A DNA stretch of 14,753 bases from Pseudomonadota bacterium. Its GTDB lineage: Bacteria > Pseudomonadota > Gammaproteobacteria > Burkholderiales > Burkholderiaceae_B. Each line of letters opens with the position of its first letter. Position 1 is the first letter of the stretch. The notes beneath the pieces are model-generated. The model did no database searches, was not told the DNA's origin, and saw nothing but the letters and a program-made list of their open reading frames with translations. Positions 7,695-14,585 of the stretch are shown piece after piece. The translations under genes were made by a program, and so were the position numbers. The stretch is from assembly GCA_023427085.1 (NCBI GenBank), contig JAEZBO010000276.1, positions 1-14,753 on the forward strand, in the 5' to 3' direction.

Positions 7695-7714
7695 CAGGCC
7701 CGCTGGCGGGCCTG
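7695..7714. promoter_or_regulatory. Strong hairpin in the nspC leader
   Basis: CAGGCCCGC (7695-7703) and GCGGGCCTG (7706-7714) form a perfect 9-bp GC-rich stem with a 2-nt spacer. On the minus-strand transcript it lies 4 nt past the stop of the small upstream ORF and about 85 nt before the nspC start. No U tract follows directly, so it is not a canonical terminator. A U7 tract does occur farther on at 7625-7619. Confidence 0.55.
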
Positions 7715-7718
7715 GAAT

Positions 7719-7955
7719 TCAGCGGGGTGTTCGGCTGCGCCGGGTGGCGCCGCTGGCGGCGGCGGCCTGGGCGGGGCGCACGGCCACGAAGGGATGGCCC
7801 AGCAGCGGATTGCCCGAGGCGGGCAGGCGGTGGGCGGCGGCGCAGCGGCTGCGCGATCGAGATGGAATCCCGGTGTGGGCCGGGTTCGTGTCCGTTTGGG
7901 AGGTGTTCAGAAAGACTGAGACGATCCCCAATTGGATCAGGGCGTCGTTCGACAT
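7719..7955 (-). CDS. Putative upstream ORF in the nspC leader (78 codons)
   Basis: No family is recognised. The ORF starts MSNDALIQLGIVSVFLNTSQ and becomes Arg/Ala/Pro-rich toward the end. It has a good ribosome site: AAAGGA ends 4 nt before the ATG within GGAAAGGACGCCATG. It is the first start after a plausible promoter, about 50 nt from the predicted transcript start. It ends about 110 nt before nspC, with a 9-bp hairpin just past its stop. Leader ORFs control translation or termination of several polyamine genes, such as speFL before E. coli speF, so regulation is a reasonable idea. The low-complexity C-terminal half could equally be chance open frame in GC-rich DNA. Existence as a translated ORF is moderately supported; function is unknown. 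Confidence 0.4.
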   Translation of the reverse strand: MSNDALIQLGIVSVFLNTSQTDTNPAHTGIPSRSRSRCAAAHRLPASGNPLLGHPFVAVRPAQAAAASGATRRSRTPR

Positions 7956-8011
7956 GGCGTCCTTTCCAATCAGCAGATGCTGAGATTCAGCTACCCTTCA
8001 GGTAGGCCGCC

Positions 8012-8041
8012 ATTGTAGGCCATCGCGGCGACGGGGCTCAA
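8012..8041 (-). promoter_or_regulatory. Predicted sigma-70 promoter of the nspC operon
   Basis: On the minus strand TTGAGC (8041-8036) and TACAAT (8017-8012) are spaced 18 bp apart, close to consensus in both boxes. The expected start is near 8005. Small hairpins follow at 8005-7991 (CTACC/GGTAG) and 7983-7970 (TCAGCA/TGCTGA), then the ribosome site of the small ORF. GTAGGCC occurs twice on the plus strand (8002-8008 and 8015-8021), 13 bp apart. One copy overlaps the -10 box and one the start point, as a repressor site might. Confidence 0.5.
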
Positions 8042-8105
8042 GTCGGCGCCGGCGGGCCGCGGCAAAGCGCGCTACCGTAAGGGCTCGCACCTTGGGGATT
8101 CGCCG

Positions 8106-9941
8106 ATGTCCGATGCCACGCCGCCGTCCGTCACGCCCGATCGGGTCCCGCCGTCCGTCGAGGCGGCGGCGCTGCCGTTTCCGGCCACGCCGCTGCGTTT
8201 TTCGTGGTGGGTCGCACGCACCTTCGCGCCGTGGAACGTGCTGCTGCTCCTGCTCATCACGGTGCTGTCCAGCAGCGTCAGCGTCGGCACGGCCTGGGTC
8301 ATCGGCCGCATCATCGACACGCTGACGCAGGTGGTGCAGGCCGGCCAGCCGGTCACGCAGATGACCGGGCTGTTCGTGCTGCTGCTGGCCTGCTGGTGCG
8401 GCGGCCCGCTGCTGGCGCGGCTCTACACCTTCGCCAATGCCTACACCAACCCGCGGTTGGTGGCGGACGTCAACCGCACGCTGTTCGGCCACGTGATCGG
8501 CCAGTCCTCGGCCTATTTCCAGAACACCTACACCGGCGCGCTGACGCAGCGCATCCGCAGCACCGGCCTGCTGTCGGTCAACCTCATCGAGATCTTCGTG
8601 CTCGAGATCGGCGACGTGGCGGTCTCGCTGCTGGTGGCCGGCGTACTGATCGGCCTGGTGGTGCCGGACTTCGCGCTGTACTACGCCGGCTTCGCGCTGC
8701 TGTTCCTGGCGCTGACGATATTGATGGCGCGCCGCATCCTGCGCATCAACCGCGGGCTGTCGCGCTCGCGCTCCGAAGCCACCGGCCACCTGGCCGACGC
8801 GGTCGGCGCGGTCGACGTGGTGCAAAGCCACGGCGCGGCCGCGCGCGAGACCGAATATCTGGGCGGCCTGCTGGCGCAGGAGCGCCACTACGGCAAGCTG
8901 GCGCGCATCGCCATCAGCGCGATGCGGGTGGTGCAGCTGGTGCTGACCTTCGCGTTCATGGGGTGGCTGGTGTGGTCCGCGCTGTCGCGCGCCAGCGCCG
9001 GCACGCTCAGCGTGGGCGCCGTGGCGACGCTGCTGACGGTGGGCGTGCAGCTGGCCATGTCGATCACGCGGCTGGGCGACATCCTGCTCAATTTCTTCGC
9101 CCAGGTCGGCGATGTCAGCGAGGCGCTGGCCGCGGTGGCGCAGCCGCACACGGTGCGCGAGCCGCCGAGCGGCGCGCGGCTGGCGGCCGGACCGGGCGCG
9201 ATCTCGTTCCAGCACGTGCGCTTCGGCTATTCGATCGAGCGGCCGCTGTTCGCCGATTTCAGCCTGGACATCGCCGCCGGCGAACGCGTGGCGCTGGTCG
9301 GGCCGTCCGGTTCGGGCAAGAGCTCGCTGCTCAAGATCCTCACGCGCCGCTACGACGTGCAGGCCGGCGACGTGCTGATCGACGGCCAGCGTGTCTCGCA
9401 GGTCAGCCGCGCCAGCCTGGCGCTGGCGGTCGCCGAGGTGACGCAGAGCGCCGAGATGCTCAACCGCAGCATCCTCGAGAACATCCGCTACGGCCGGCCC
9501 GGCGCCAGCCGCGCCGAGGTGATCGCGGCGGCGCGCGCGGCGCAGTGCCACGACTTCATCATGCAGACCGCCGAGGGCTACGAGTCGCGGGTCGGTGAGC
9601 GCGGCGTCAAGCTCTCGGGCGGCGAACGCCAGCGGCTTGCGATCGCGCGCGCGATCCTCAAGGATGCGCCGATCCTGCTGCTCGACGAGGCCACCTCGGC
9701 GCTCGACAGCGAGGCCGAGGCGCTGATCCAGCAGGCGCTGGCTCAGCTGATGCAAGGCCGCACCGTGCTGGCGATCGCGCATCGCCTGTCGACGGTCGCC
9801 AGCATGGACCGCATTCTCTACATGGAGCGCGGCCGGGTGATCGAGACCGGCACGCACGCGCAGCTGCTGGCGCAGCAGGGCGCCTATGCGCGGCTATGGA
9901 GCCGGCAGGTCGAAGGTTTCGCCGTCGCCGCCGCGTCATAG
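8106..9941 (+). CDS. ABC transporter with fused membrane and ATP-binding domains (MsbA/MDR-like exporter)
   Basis: Inner-membrane exporter half-transporter of 611 aa, expected to act as a homodimer. Residues about 42-345 form the type-1 exporter membrane domain, with hydrophobic spans near 43-70, 85-110, 165-190 and 190-208, and a pair in 275-315. The ATPase domain covers about 365-600. It has Walker A GPSGSGKSS (399-407), Q-loop Q447, signature LSGGERQR (503-510), Walker B ILLLDE (523-528), D-loop SALD and switch H559. All catalytic residues are present. A Pro-rich tail of about 30 residues precedes the first span. The gene stands alone, divergent from the polyamine operon, so the substrate (lipid, drug or peptide) is not indicated by context. 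The ATG at 8106 has only a GGGGA-like site upstream. Confidence 0.93.
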   Translation: MSDATPPSVTPDRVPPSVEAAALPFPATPLRFSWWVARTFAPWNVLLLLLITVLSSSVSVGTAWVIGRIIDTLTQVVQAGQPVTQMTGLFVLLLACWCGGPLLARLYTFANAYTNPRLVADVNRTLFGHVIGQSSAYFQNTYTGALTQRIRSTGLLSVNLIEIFVLEIGDVAVSLLVAGVLIGLVVPDFALYYAGFALLFLALTILMARRILRINRGLSRSRSEATGHLADAVGAVDVVQSHGAAARETEYLGGLLAQERHYGKLARIAISAMRVVQLVLTFAFMGWLVWSALSRASAGTLSVGAVATLLTVGVQLAMSITRLGDILLNFFAQVGDVSEALAAVAQPHTVREPPSGARLAAGPGAISFQHVRFGYSIERPLFADFSLDIAAGERVALVGPSGSGKSSLLKILTRRYDVQAGDVLIDGQRVSQVSRASLALAVAEVTQSAEMLNRSILENIRYGRPGASRAEVIAAARAAQCHDFIMQTAEGYESRVGERGVKLSGGERQRLAIARAILKDAPILLLDEATSALDSEAEALIQQALAQLMQGRTVLAIAHRLSTVASMDRILYMERGRVIETGTHAQLLAQQGAYARLWSRQVEGFAVAAAS

Positions 9942-10160
9942 TGTTTGCAAGAACCGGCCGGCGCGCACCGGCCCGCGCCGACGCGGCGGCCGCAGTGCGC
10001 GGTTGCGCCAGCGGTCAGGGCGCGCCATCCGGCCGGCGCGCGTCGTTTAACTATCGTTACGTTATCGCGCCGGCCAGCCGACCGAACGCGCGGCGGGCGC
10101 GGCCATAATCGATGGGTACCCGAACCCTCTGAGGCGCCGCGCCGCGCAAAGGCCCGTTCC

Positions 10161-11666
10161 GTGACCGACACAGCTTCCCGGCAGCAAACCCTGTTCGTGC
10201 TGTTGCCCAGCATCAACGTCTGGAACCGCGACGAACCCAGTGAAAGCCTGTCGTTCCTGCGCCTGGCCGGCCGCCAGGTCGCGCCGCGCCGCGGTACCCG
10301 TGGCGCGCCGACGGCGCTGCAAGCCGCCGGCGCGGTTCTGCACATCCTCGACCGGGTCGCGCCGGCCGACACCGTGCTGGTCTCGCTGAGCGGCGCGCAG
10401 CGGCTCGCCCTGCAGCGCGAACACCCGGGCCTGCGCATCGTGCCGGTCATCGAGCTGGCGCCGCTGTGGTACCGGCGCACCCGCGTGCTGCCGGTGCTCG
10501 GACCCGCCAATCAGAAAAAACGCAATGTCGAGGTCCTGGTGCTCGACGCCGCGACGGATCAGCCGATGGCGGGCGTGGACGTGGTCGGTTTCATCGACCG
10601 CGAGCAACGGGTCGGCGCCGCCGGCGTCACCAACGCCAAGGGCATTGCGCGGCTGTCGCTGCCCTTCGGTCTGCCGACGCTCGAGGTGATCGAGGCGGTG
10701 CCGCCGGCGGGCCATTGGCCCGGCTTCATCAAGCGCGTCAAGCTCGACGACGGCACGCCGACGCTGCGGTGCCATCCGATCGACCTGGCCGAGCCTGGCG
10801 CGATGGCGCACTACGGCCTGCACGGTGGCGACGGCGACGGTGCCGGCGTCAAGGTCGGCGTGGTCGACACCGGCGTGTCGCGCCACCCCGACCTGCGGCT
10901 CAAGCGGGCCCGCAACGTCGTGCGTGGCGAGCCGGCCAACGATGCCGACGACGAGGTCGGCCATGGCACGCACGTGGCCGGCATCATCGCCGGCCGCGGC
11001 AAGCCGGGGCAGGGCATGCGCGGCGTGGCGCCGGCCGCCGAGCTGCACGCCTACCGCGTGTTCGGCAAGGGAGAGGGCACCGCGACCTCGTTCAACGTCG
11101 CCAAGGCGATCCGCCAGGCGGTCGACGATGGCTGCGACCTCATCAACCTGTCGCTGGGCGGTGCCGAAGAGGTGCCGGAAGTCTGGCGCGAGATCCAGCG
11201 CGCCCGCGCGATGGGCGTGGTCTGCGTGGCCGCGACCGGGAACGACTACCGCGCGCCGGTCGGATATCCGGGGCGCTACAGCCAGGTGCTGGCGGTCAGC
11301 GCCTGCGGCCGGCGCGGCACTTTCCCGGCGTCGGCCGGTCAAACCCTGACGATCGCCAAGCCCCACGGCACCGACCCCAAGGATTTCATCGCCGACTTCA
11401 GCAACGTCGGCTGCGAGGTCAAGTTGACCGGGCCGGGCGTGGGCATCGTCTCGACCGTGCCGGGCGGCTACGCCGTCATGGACGGCACGTCGATGGCGTG
11501 CCCGGCCATGACCGGCAGCCTGGCGCGCCTGCTGGCCCGCGACGGCAAGCTGCTGGGGGCGGCGCGCAACCAGCACCGCTCCGACGCGATCTTCAAGCTG
11601 GCGCTCGACGCCGCCCGGCCGCTGGGCTTCGGCGAAGACTTTGAGGGGGCTGGCCTTTTGGTGTAG
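10161..11666 (+). CDS. S8 family serine peptidase (subtilase) with prodomain-like N-terminus and inserted beta domain
   Basis: Subtilisin-like protease, 501 aa from GTG 10161. The catalytic triad is complete: D236 in VGVVDTGVSRHPDL, H268 in VGHGTHVAGIIAG, S444 in DGTSMACPAMTG. Oxyanion N361 lies in AATGNDYRAPVGYPG. Residues about 58-100 (VLHILDRVAPADTVLVSL, then a helix and RIVPVIEL) resemble the end of an I9-type propeptide. Residues about 123-195 (VEVLVLDAATDQPMAGVDVV, a G-TNAKG turn, LSLPFG) resemble a transthyretin/CNA-B-like beta domain between prodomain and catalytic domain. I see no signal peptide or anchor, so it may act inside the cell or leave by another route. AAAGG lies 8 nt before the GTG. 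The frame is open back to 9945, but that stretch is Arg/Pro-rich and unlikely coding. A possible -10 (CATAAT, 10104-10109) lies upstream without a clear -35. Confidence 0.92.
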   Translation: MTDTASRQQTLFVLLPSINVWNRDEPSESLSFLRLAGRQVAPRRGTRGAPTALQAAGAVLHILDRVAPADTVLVSLSGAQRLALQREHPGLRIVPVIELAPLWYRRTRVLPVLGPANQKKRNVEVLVLDAATDQPMAGVDVVGFIDREQRVGAAGVTNAKGIARLSLPFGLPTLEVIEAVPPAGHWPGFIKRVKLDDGTPTLRCHPIDLAEPGAMAHYGLHGGDGDGAGVKVGVVDTGVSRHPDLRLKRARNVVRGEPANDADDEVGHGTHVAGIIAGRGKPGQGMRGVAPAAELHAYRVFGKGEGTATSFNVAKAIRQAVDDGCDLINLSLGGAEEVPEVWREIQRARAMGVVCVAATGNDYRAPVGYPGRYSQVLAVSACGRRGTFPASAGQTLTIAKPHGTDPKDFIADFSNVGCEVKLTGPGVGIVSTVPGGYAVMDGTSMACPAMTGSLARLLARDGKLLGAARNQHRSDAIFKLALDAARPLGFGEDFEGAGLLV

Positions 11667-11678
11667 GATGGAACGACC

Positions 11679-11927
11679 ATGAGCCGATTTGTCATTTGTT
11701 ATCAAGGCGCCAACGACCCGTCCCAACAAGAGGAACGGAGCCTGTTGTCGTCCCTGGCATCGCTCAAGCAGGCCAAGGTCATCGACCAGATGCCCGGCAC
11801 CTTGCTGGTCGACGGACCCGAGTCCGAGATTGCCAAGGTCGTCAAACGCCTGCGCCAGTGGTCGCTGTCGCCCGCCCGCAAGGTGGCGGTGCAGCCGCCG
11901 CACAAACGCCTGCGCCAGCCGGCCTGA
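11679..11927 (+). CDS. Small protein resembling a free-standing subtilase propeptide (I9-like inhibitor)
   Basis: 82-aa cytoplasmic-looking protein with no signal peptide, starting 12 nt after the subtilase stop with AGGATGGA ahead of its ATG, so the two are co-transcribed. The layout is strand (SRFVICYQGA), helix (QQEERSLLSSLASLK), strand (AKVIDQMP), strand (GTLLVDGP), helix (ESEIAKVVKRLRQW), strand (ARKVAVQPP). This is the order of I9 propeptides and POIA1/yeast IB2-type inhibitors, which fold as a ferredoxin-like sandwich and present their C-terminal segment to the protease cleft. The C-terminus is basic. I infer that it is a trans-acting chaperone or inhibitor of the neighbouring protease. 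Identity is poorly fixed by sequence because these domains diverge fast, but the pairing with an S8 enzyme strengthens it. Confidence 0.7.
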   Translation: MSRFVICYQGANDPSQQEERSLLSSLASLKQAKVIDQMPGTLLVDGPESEIAKVVKRLRQWSLSPARKVAVQPPHKRLRQPA

Positions 11928-11944
11928 CTCCCTCCTGCCTTCAC

Positions 11945-11991
11945 GATCAGTGCGCCGCGGCTTTCCGGCGCGGCTGATCCCTGCGTTTTTT
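11945..11991 (+). terminator. Intrinsic terminator after the protease/inhibitor pair
   Basis: GATCAG (11945-11950) pairs with CTGATC (11974-11979), and inner GCGCCG (11952-11957) pairs with CGGCGC (11966-11971) around an 8-nt loop. T6 follows at 11986-11991. It begins 18 nt after the stop of the 82-aa gene. It implies that the nuclease gene downstream has its own promoter within 11992-12187, where I find no convincing -35/-10 pair. Confidence 0.75.
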
Positions 11992-12187
11992 GGCAGGTTG
12001 CGGCCCGTGTCGGGTGAGCGGCTCTGGCCTATACAGCCACGCCAGTGGCCCGCCGCGTCGCAGACTGTTGCGCTTTTGCGCCATGCCACCGACATGACAG
12101 TCACACAGGCTTGTTATTTCTGCTCGATTCCGGCGCCGCCTCGGCGGTCCGGCCGATCACGTCGACCGCAGAAAGGACATCGCCATC

Positions 12188-13126
12188 ATGGCCAAGCCCG
12201 CCAAATCCACACCCCGCTATCAGTTCCAGCCCGATGCGCCGACGCTGACGCGCAAACGGGTGCGCGCCACCGCCGACCCGCTAGCCAGCTATGACGATAG
12301 GCAGGGCTACGATCCGCTGTTCGTCGATCCGGCGGTGGCGTTGCCGCTGCCCAAGCTGGGCAAGGCCTGGGCCCGCGACGCGGCGACCCATGTCTGGCAG
12401 GGCAAACGCACGCACGAGCTGCGCTACACCCACTTTTCGACCGCCGTGTCGACCTCGCGGCGCCTGCCGCTGTACAGCGCCTGCAATATCGATGGCGCCC
12501 AGGCGCAATCGGTGCCGCGCACCAATATCTGGAAGATCGATCCGCGCATCGATAGCCGCTACCAGATCCTGCGCGAGGTCTATGGCGCCGAGCAGAAGGG
12601 TTATTTCAGCCGCGGCCACCTGACGCGCCGGCAGGACCCGAACTGGGGCAGCAAGAAGACCGCTAGGCAGGCCGACGCCGATACCTTCCACGCGACCAAC
12701 GCCGCGCCGCAAGTGCAGGGATTCAATGGCGTCCTGTGGGGCGGCATCGAGGACTACATTCTCGAAAACGCCCATGCCGACCACATGCGGGTCAGCGTCT
12801 ACACCGGGCCGGTGTTCGCCGCCGACGATCCGCTGATCCACGGTGTGCAGGTGCCGGTGCTGTTCTGGAAGATCGTCGCGTTCGTGCATGACCGCAGCGG
12901 ACAGGTGGCCGCCTCGGCCTATCTGTCGTCGCAGGCGCGCGCGATCACCGGACTGCGGCCGGCCTTCGTATTCGGCGACTTCGAGAACCAGCAGCGGCCG
13001 GTAGCCGCGATCGAGGCGCTGACCGACCTGTCCTTCGGCGAATTGGCGCGGCGCGACGTGCTGGCCGGGGCAGGGCCCGACTTCGCGGCCATGCTGCACG
13101 ACCTGCGCGACATCCTGCTGTCGTGA
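12188..13126 (+). CDS. DNA/RNA non-specific endonuclease (NUC family, Serratia nuclease-like)
   Basis: 312-aa protein with a His-metal finger nuclease core expected to cut DNA and RNA. The catalytic motif is SRGHLTRRQDPNWG (residues 141-154) with general-base H144. The usual DRGH Asp is replaced by S141. TFHATNAAPQ (166-175) gives N171, and FNGVLWGGIEDYI (179-191) gives the metal-ligand Asn N180 and E188, matching the family TN-PQ...FN...W..LE pattern. YTGPVF (205-210) is the next conserved strand. An N-terminal extension of about 75 residues is basic and Pro-rich at its start. There is no signal peptide, unlike secreted Serratia nuclease. The ATG at 12188 has AAAGGA about 10 nt upstream. It lies 260 bp after the protease/inhibitor pair on the same strand, past a terminator. 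No dedicated nuclease inhibitor is recognised nearby. Confidence 0.88.
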   Translation: MAKPAKSTPRYQFQPDAPTLTRKRVRATADPLASYDDRQGYDPLFVDPAVALPLPKLGKAWARDAATHVWQGKRTHELRYTHFSTAVSTSRRLPLYSACNIDGAQAQSVPRTNIWKIDPRIDSRYQILREVYGAEQKGYFSRGHLTRRQDPNWGSKKTARQADADTFHATNAAPQVQGFNGVLWGGIEDYILENAHADHMRVSVYTGPVFAADDPLIHGVQVPVLFWKIVAFVHDRSGQVAASAYLSSQARAITGLRPAFVFGDFENQQRPVAAIEALTDLSFGELARRDVLAGAGPDFAAMLHDLRDILLS

Positions 13127-13143
13127 CCAGACGTAGCGTCTGG
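13127..13143 (+). terminator. Hairpin immediately after the nuclease stop codon
   Basis: CCAGACG (13127-13133) and CGTCTGG (13137-13143) form a perfect 7-bp stem with a TAG loop, starting at the base after the TGA stop. No T tract follows (CCGCTGGCC does), so it may be a 3'-end stabiliser or a weak terminator. Confidence 0.45.
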
Positions 13144-13289
13144 CCGCTGGCCGGCCGCGGCGGCGCTGCGCGCTCGTCAAACCTCGTCAGCCTCGGTAAC
13201 ACGGGGCGGCGGGGGCGCTGCTAGCATGGGTCGTCGATGCACCCGAGCCTGCCGCGTCAGCGGCGGGGCTCATAATCCAGGAGACTTTC

Positions 13290-13481
13290 ATGGCTGACAA
13301 ATCGCGTGCCACGCTGTCCATCGAACCGACCGCCAACGGCCAGTTCGAATGGCTGATCAATATCGTCGAGCATGACATCGGCACCATGCCGCGCCAGGAG
13401 CGCTCGACCAGTCAGTACGCCAGCGAAGCCGAGGCCCGGCTGGCCGGCGAGCAGGCGCTGCGCGCCATCCAGCACAACTGA
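13290..13481 (+). CDS. Conserved-looking small protein of unknown function (63 aa)
   Basis: I do not recognise a family. The protein is acidic to neutral and soluble-looking: strand-like TLSIEPT, then GQFEWLINIVEH, then a helix SEAEARLAGEQALRAI at the C-terminus. No Cys, signal peptide or membrane segment is present. The ATG at 13290 has an excellent AGGAGA ribosome site about 6 nt upstream, and the codon bias matches its neighbours, so the gene is probably real. It stands alone between the nuclease gene (163 bp upstream) and the convergent MotB-like gene, whose stop is 5 nt away. A shared hairpin spans both stops. No function can be proposed. Confidence 0.75.
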   Translation: MADKSRATLSIEPTANGQFEWLINIVEHDIGTMPRQERSTSQYASEAEARLAGEQALRAIQHN

Positions 13482-13493
13482 CCCGGTCAGTTG
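13475..13493. terminator. Symmetric hairpin containing both convergent stop codons
   Basis: CAACTGAC (13475-13482) and GTCAGTTG (13486-13493) form a perfect 8-bp stem around a CCG loop. The TGA of the 63-aa gene (13479-13481) and the TGA of the opposite gene (13489-13487) lie in the two arms, and both genes end in AAC TGA. It could end or protect both transcripts. There is no T tract on either side, so intrinsic termination is uncertain. Confidence 0.5.
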
Positions 13494-14566
13494 CCGGCGT
13501 CCGGGCTCGCGGCATCGGCGGCGATGCGCATGATGAGCTCGACCCGCCGGTTGGCGGCGCGCCCTTGCGCGCTGTCGTTGCCCAGTAGCGGCCGGGTGTC
13601 GGCGTAGCCCACCGCACGCAGCCGTTCGGCGGCCACGCCGTCGCGCACCAGTTCGCGCAGCACCGCGGCGGCGCGCCCGCTGGACAGTTCCCAGTTGGAC
13701 GGGAACTGCCGGGTCTGAATCGGCACCGGGTCGCTGTGGCCCTCGACCGACACCGGGTGCGGACTGCGGTTGATGACCTGCGCCAGCTTGCGGATGATCT
13801 CCAGGCCTGACGGGCTCAGCAGCGCCTGGCCGGACGGGAACAGCAGTTCATTGCTGATGCGGAAGCTGACCGATTGGCTGTTGATGATGACGTCGACGGC
13901 ATCGCCCAGCTCGGTCAGGCCGAGTTCTTCCGCGGTCGGCGGTGGCGCGGTGGGCACGGGGGCTTCGGGTGTCGACGCTGCCACCGACGTCAATGTTGCC
14001 TCGACGGCCATGTCCGGCTCGCTCGGACCCGACGGCGAGACGATCCCCGCCGTGGCCGCGATGATGGCCGGGCCATCAACTGCCATGGACGCTGTCGCGT
14101 CAGCGACTGCCGGCGTCGGCGCCGGCACGGCATCCGCCGCGTTCATGCCGGCAGCCCCAGGTGGCGGCGCATCCGCTTGCCCTGCGTCAGCCCAGGCCCA
14201 ACTGGCCGGGATCTGCGGCATATCCTCAGGCAGCGCCAGCAACGGCGCGGCCGGTAAGCTGTCCAGCCTCAAACCGGCCGCCAGCGCAGGCTCGGCGCGC
14301 TCGGCGGCCGGCTGCATGGATAGGCCGTCGTCGTTCAGGCGCGTGAAGGCCAGCATCACCACCAGCAGGGCCAGCAGCAGCGTGATCAGGTCCAGATAGG
14401 TCATCAGCCAGTTTTCCGGCTCGCGCTCGGGCGTGTCCGGCACGTGCCAGCGCTGATAGCGGTTGCTGCGCCGTGCGCGGCTGTGCGTGCGTTGCTGGCG
14501 CTCGTGCTCGGCCTTGCGCTGGGCGATCAGGTCGGCCAGCGAGCGGCGCGCGGGCAGCGTCGTCAT
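13487..14566 (-). CDS. MotB-like / OmpA-family membrane protein
   Basis: 359-aa inner-membrane protein anchored to peptidoglycan. Residues 1-50 are basic and cytoplasmic. One span, about 53-75 (NWLMTYLDLITLLLALLVVMLAF), carries D59 where MotB has its proton-accepting Asp. Residues about 80-212 are a long Ala/Pro-rich periplasmic linker. Residues about 223-347 form an OmpA-like domain: LLFPSGQALLSPSG, VEGHSDPVPI (274-283), NWELSSGRAAAVLREL (291-306), VGYADTRPL and NRRVEL (339-344), the peptidoglycan-binding pattern. It probably acts as a stator subunit with a MotA-like partner encoded upstream, past the right edge. No flagellar gene is visible, so flagellar MotB, another proton-driven motor, or a Zorya ZorB-like role cannot be separated. 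The start at 14566 has a weak ribosome site and lies 19 nt after the upstream stop. Confidence 0.87.
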   Translation of the reverse strand: MTTLPARRSLADLIAQRKAEHERQQRTHSRARRSNRYQRWHVPDTPEREPENWLMTYLDLITLLLALLVVMLAFTRLNDDGLSMQPAAERAEPALAAGLRLDSLPAAPLLALPEDMPQIPASWAWADAGQADAPPPGAAGMNAADAVPAPTPAVADATASMAVDGPAIIAATAGIVSPSGPSEPDMAVEATLTSVAASTPEAPVPTAPPPTAEELGLTELGDAVDVIINSQSVSFRISNELLFPSGQALLSPSGLEIIRKLAQVINRSPHPVSVEGHSDPVPIQTRQFPSNWELSSGRAAAVLRELVRDGVAAERLRAVGYADTRPLLGNDSAQGRAANRRVELIMRIAADAASPDAGN

Positions 14567-14585
14567 GGTGCAGGGCGCGCCGCGT

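Noticed and set aside
7619..7714. Canonical intrinsic terminator/attenuator made of the 7695-7714 hairpin and the U7 tract
   Set aside because: The hairpin and U tract are about 70 nt apart, and no stem ends directly before the U tract. It is kept only as part of the leader finding.
7998..9857. A 619-codon open frame on the minus strand opposite the ABC exporter
   Set aside because: It has the same antisense composition with no domain pattern, and it covers the Walker and signature motifs of the plus-strand gene.
10112..10132. Six-codon ORF (ATG to TGA) ahead of the subtilase
   Set aside because: It has no ribosome binding site and is too short to separate from chance.
9945..10160. Upstream extension of the subtilase frame by 72 codons
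   Set aside because: The extra residues are Arg/Pro/Ala-rich and unlike any propeptide. The GTG at 10161 has AAAGG upstream and starts a plausible protein; the stretch also contains a possible -10 element.
10062..12104. A 680-codon open frame on the minus strand opposite the subtilase gene
   Set aside because: Its translation is His/Arg/Gln/Asp-rich low-complexity text typical of the antisense of a GC-rich gene, while the plus strand has a complete S8 triad.
13487..14566. Zorya anti-phage component ZorB
   Set aside because: The TM plus OmpA layout fits, but so does any MotB-type protein. No ZorA, ZorC, ZorD or ZorE is visible, so it is named only as MotB-like.
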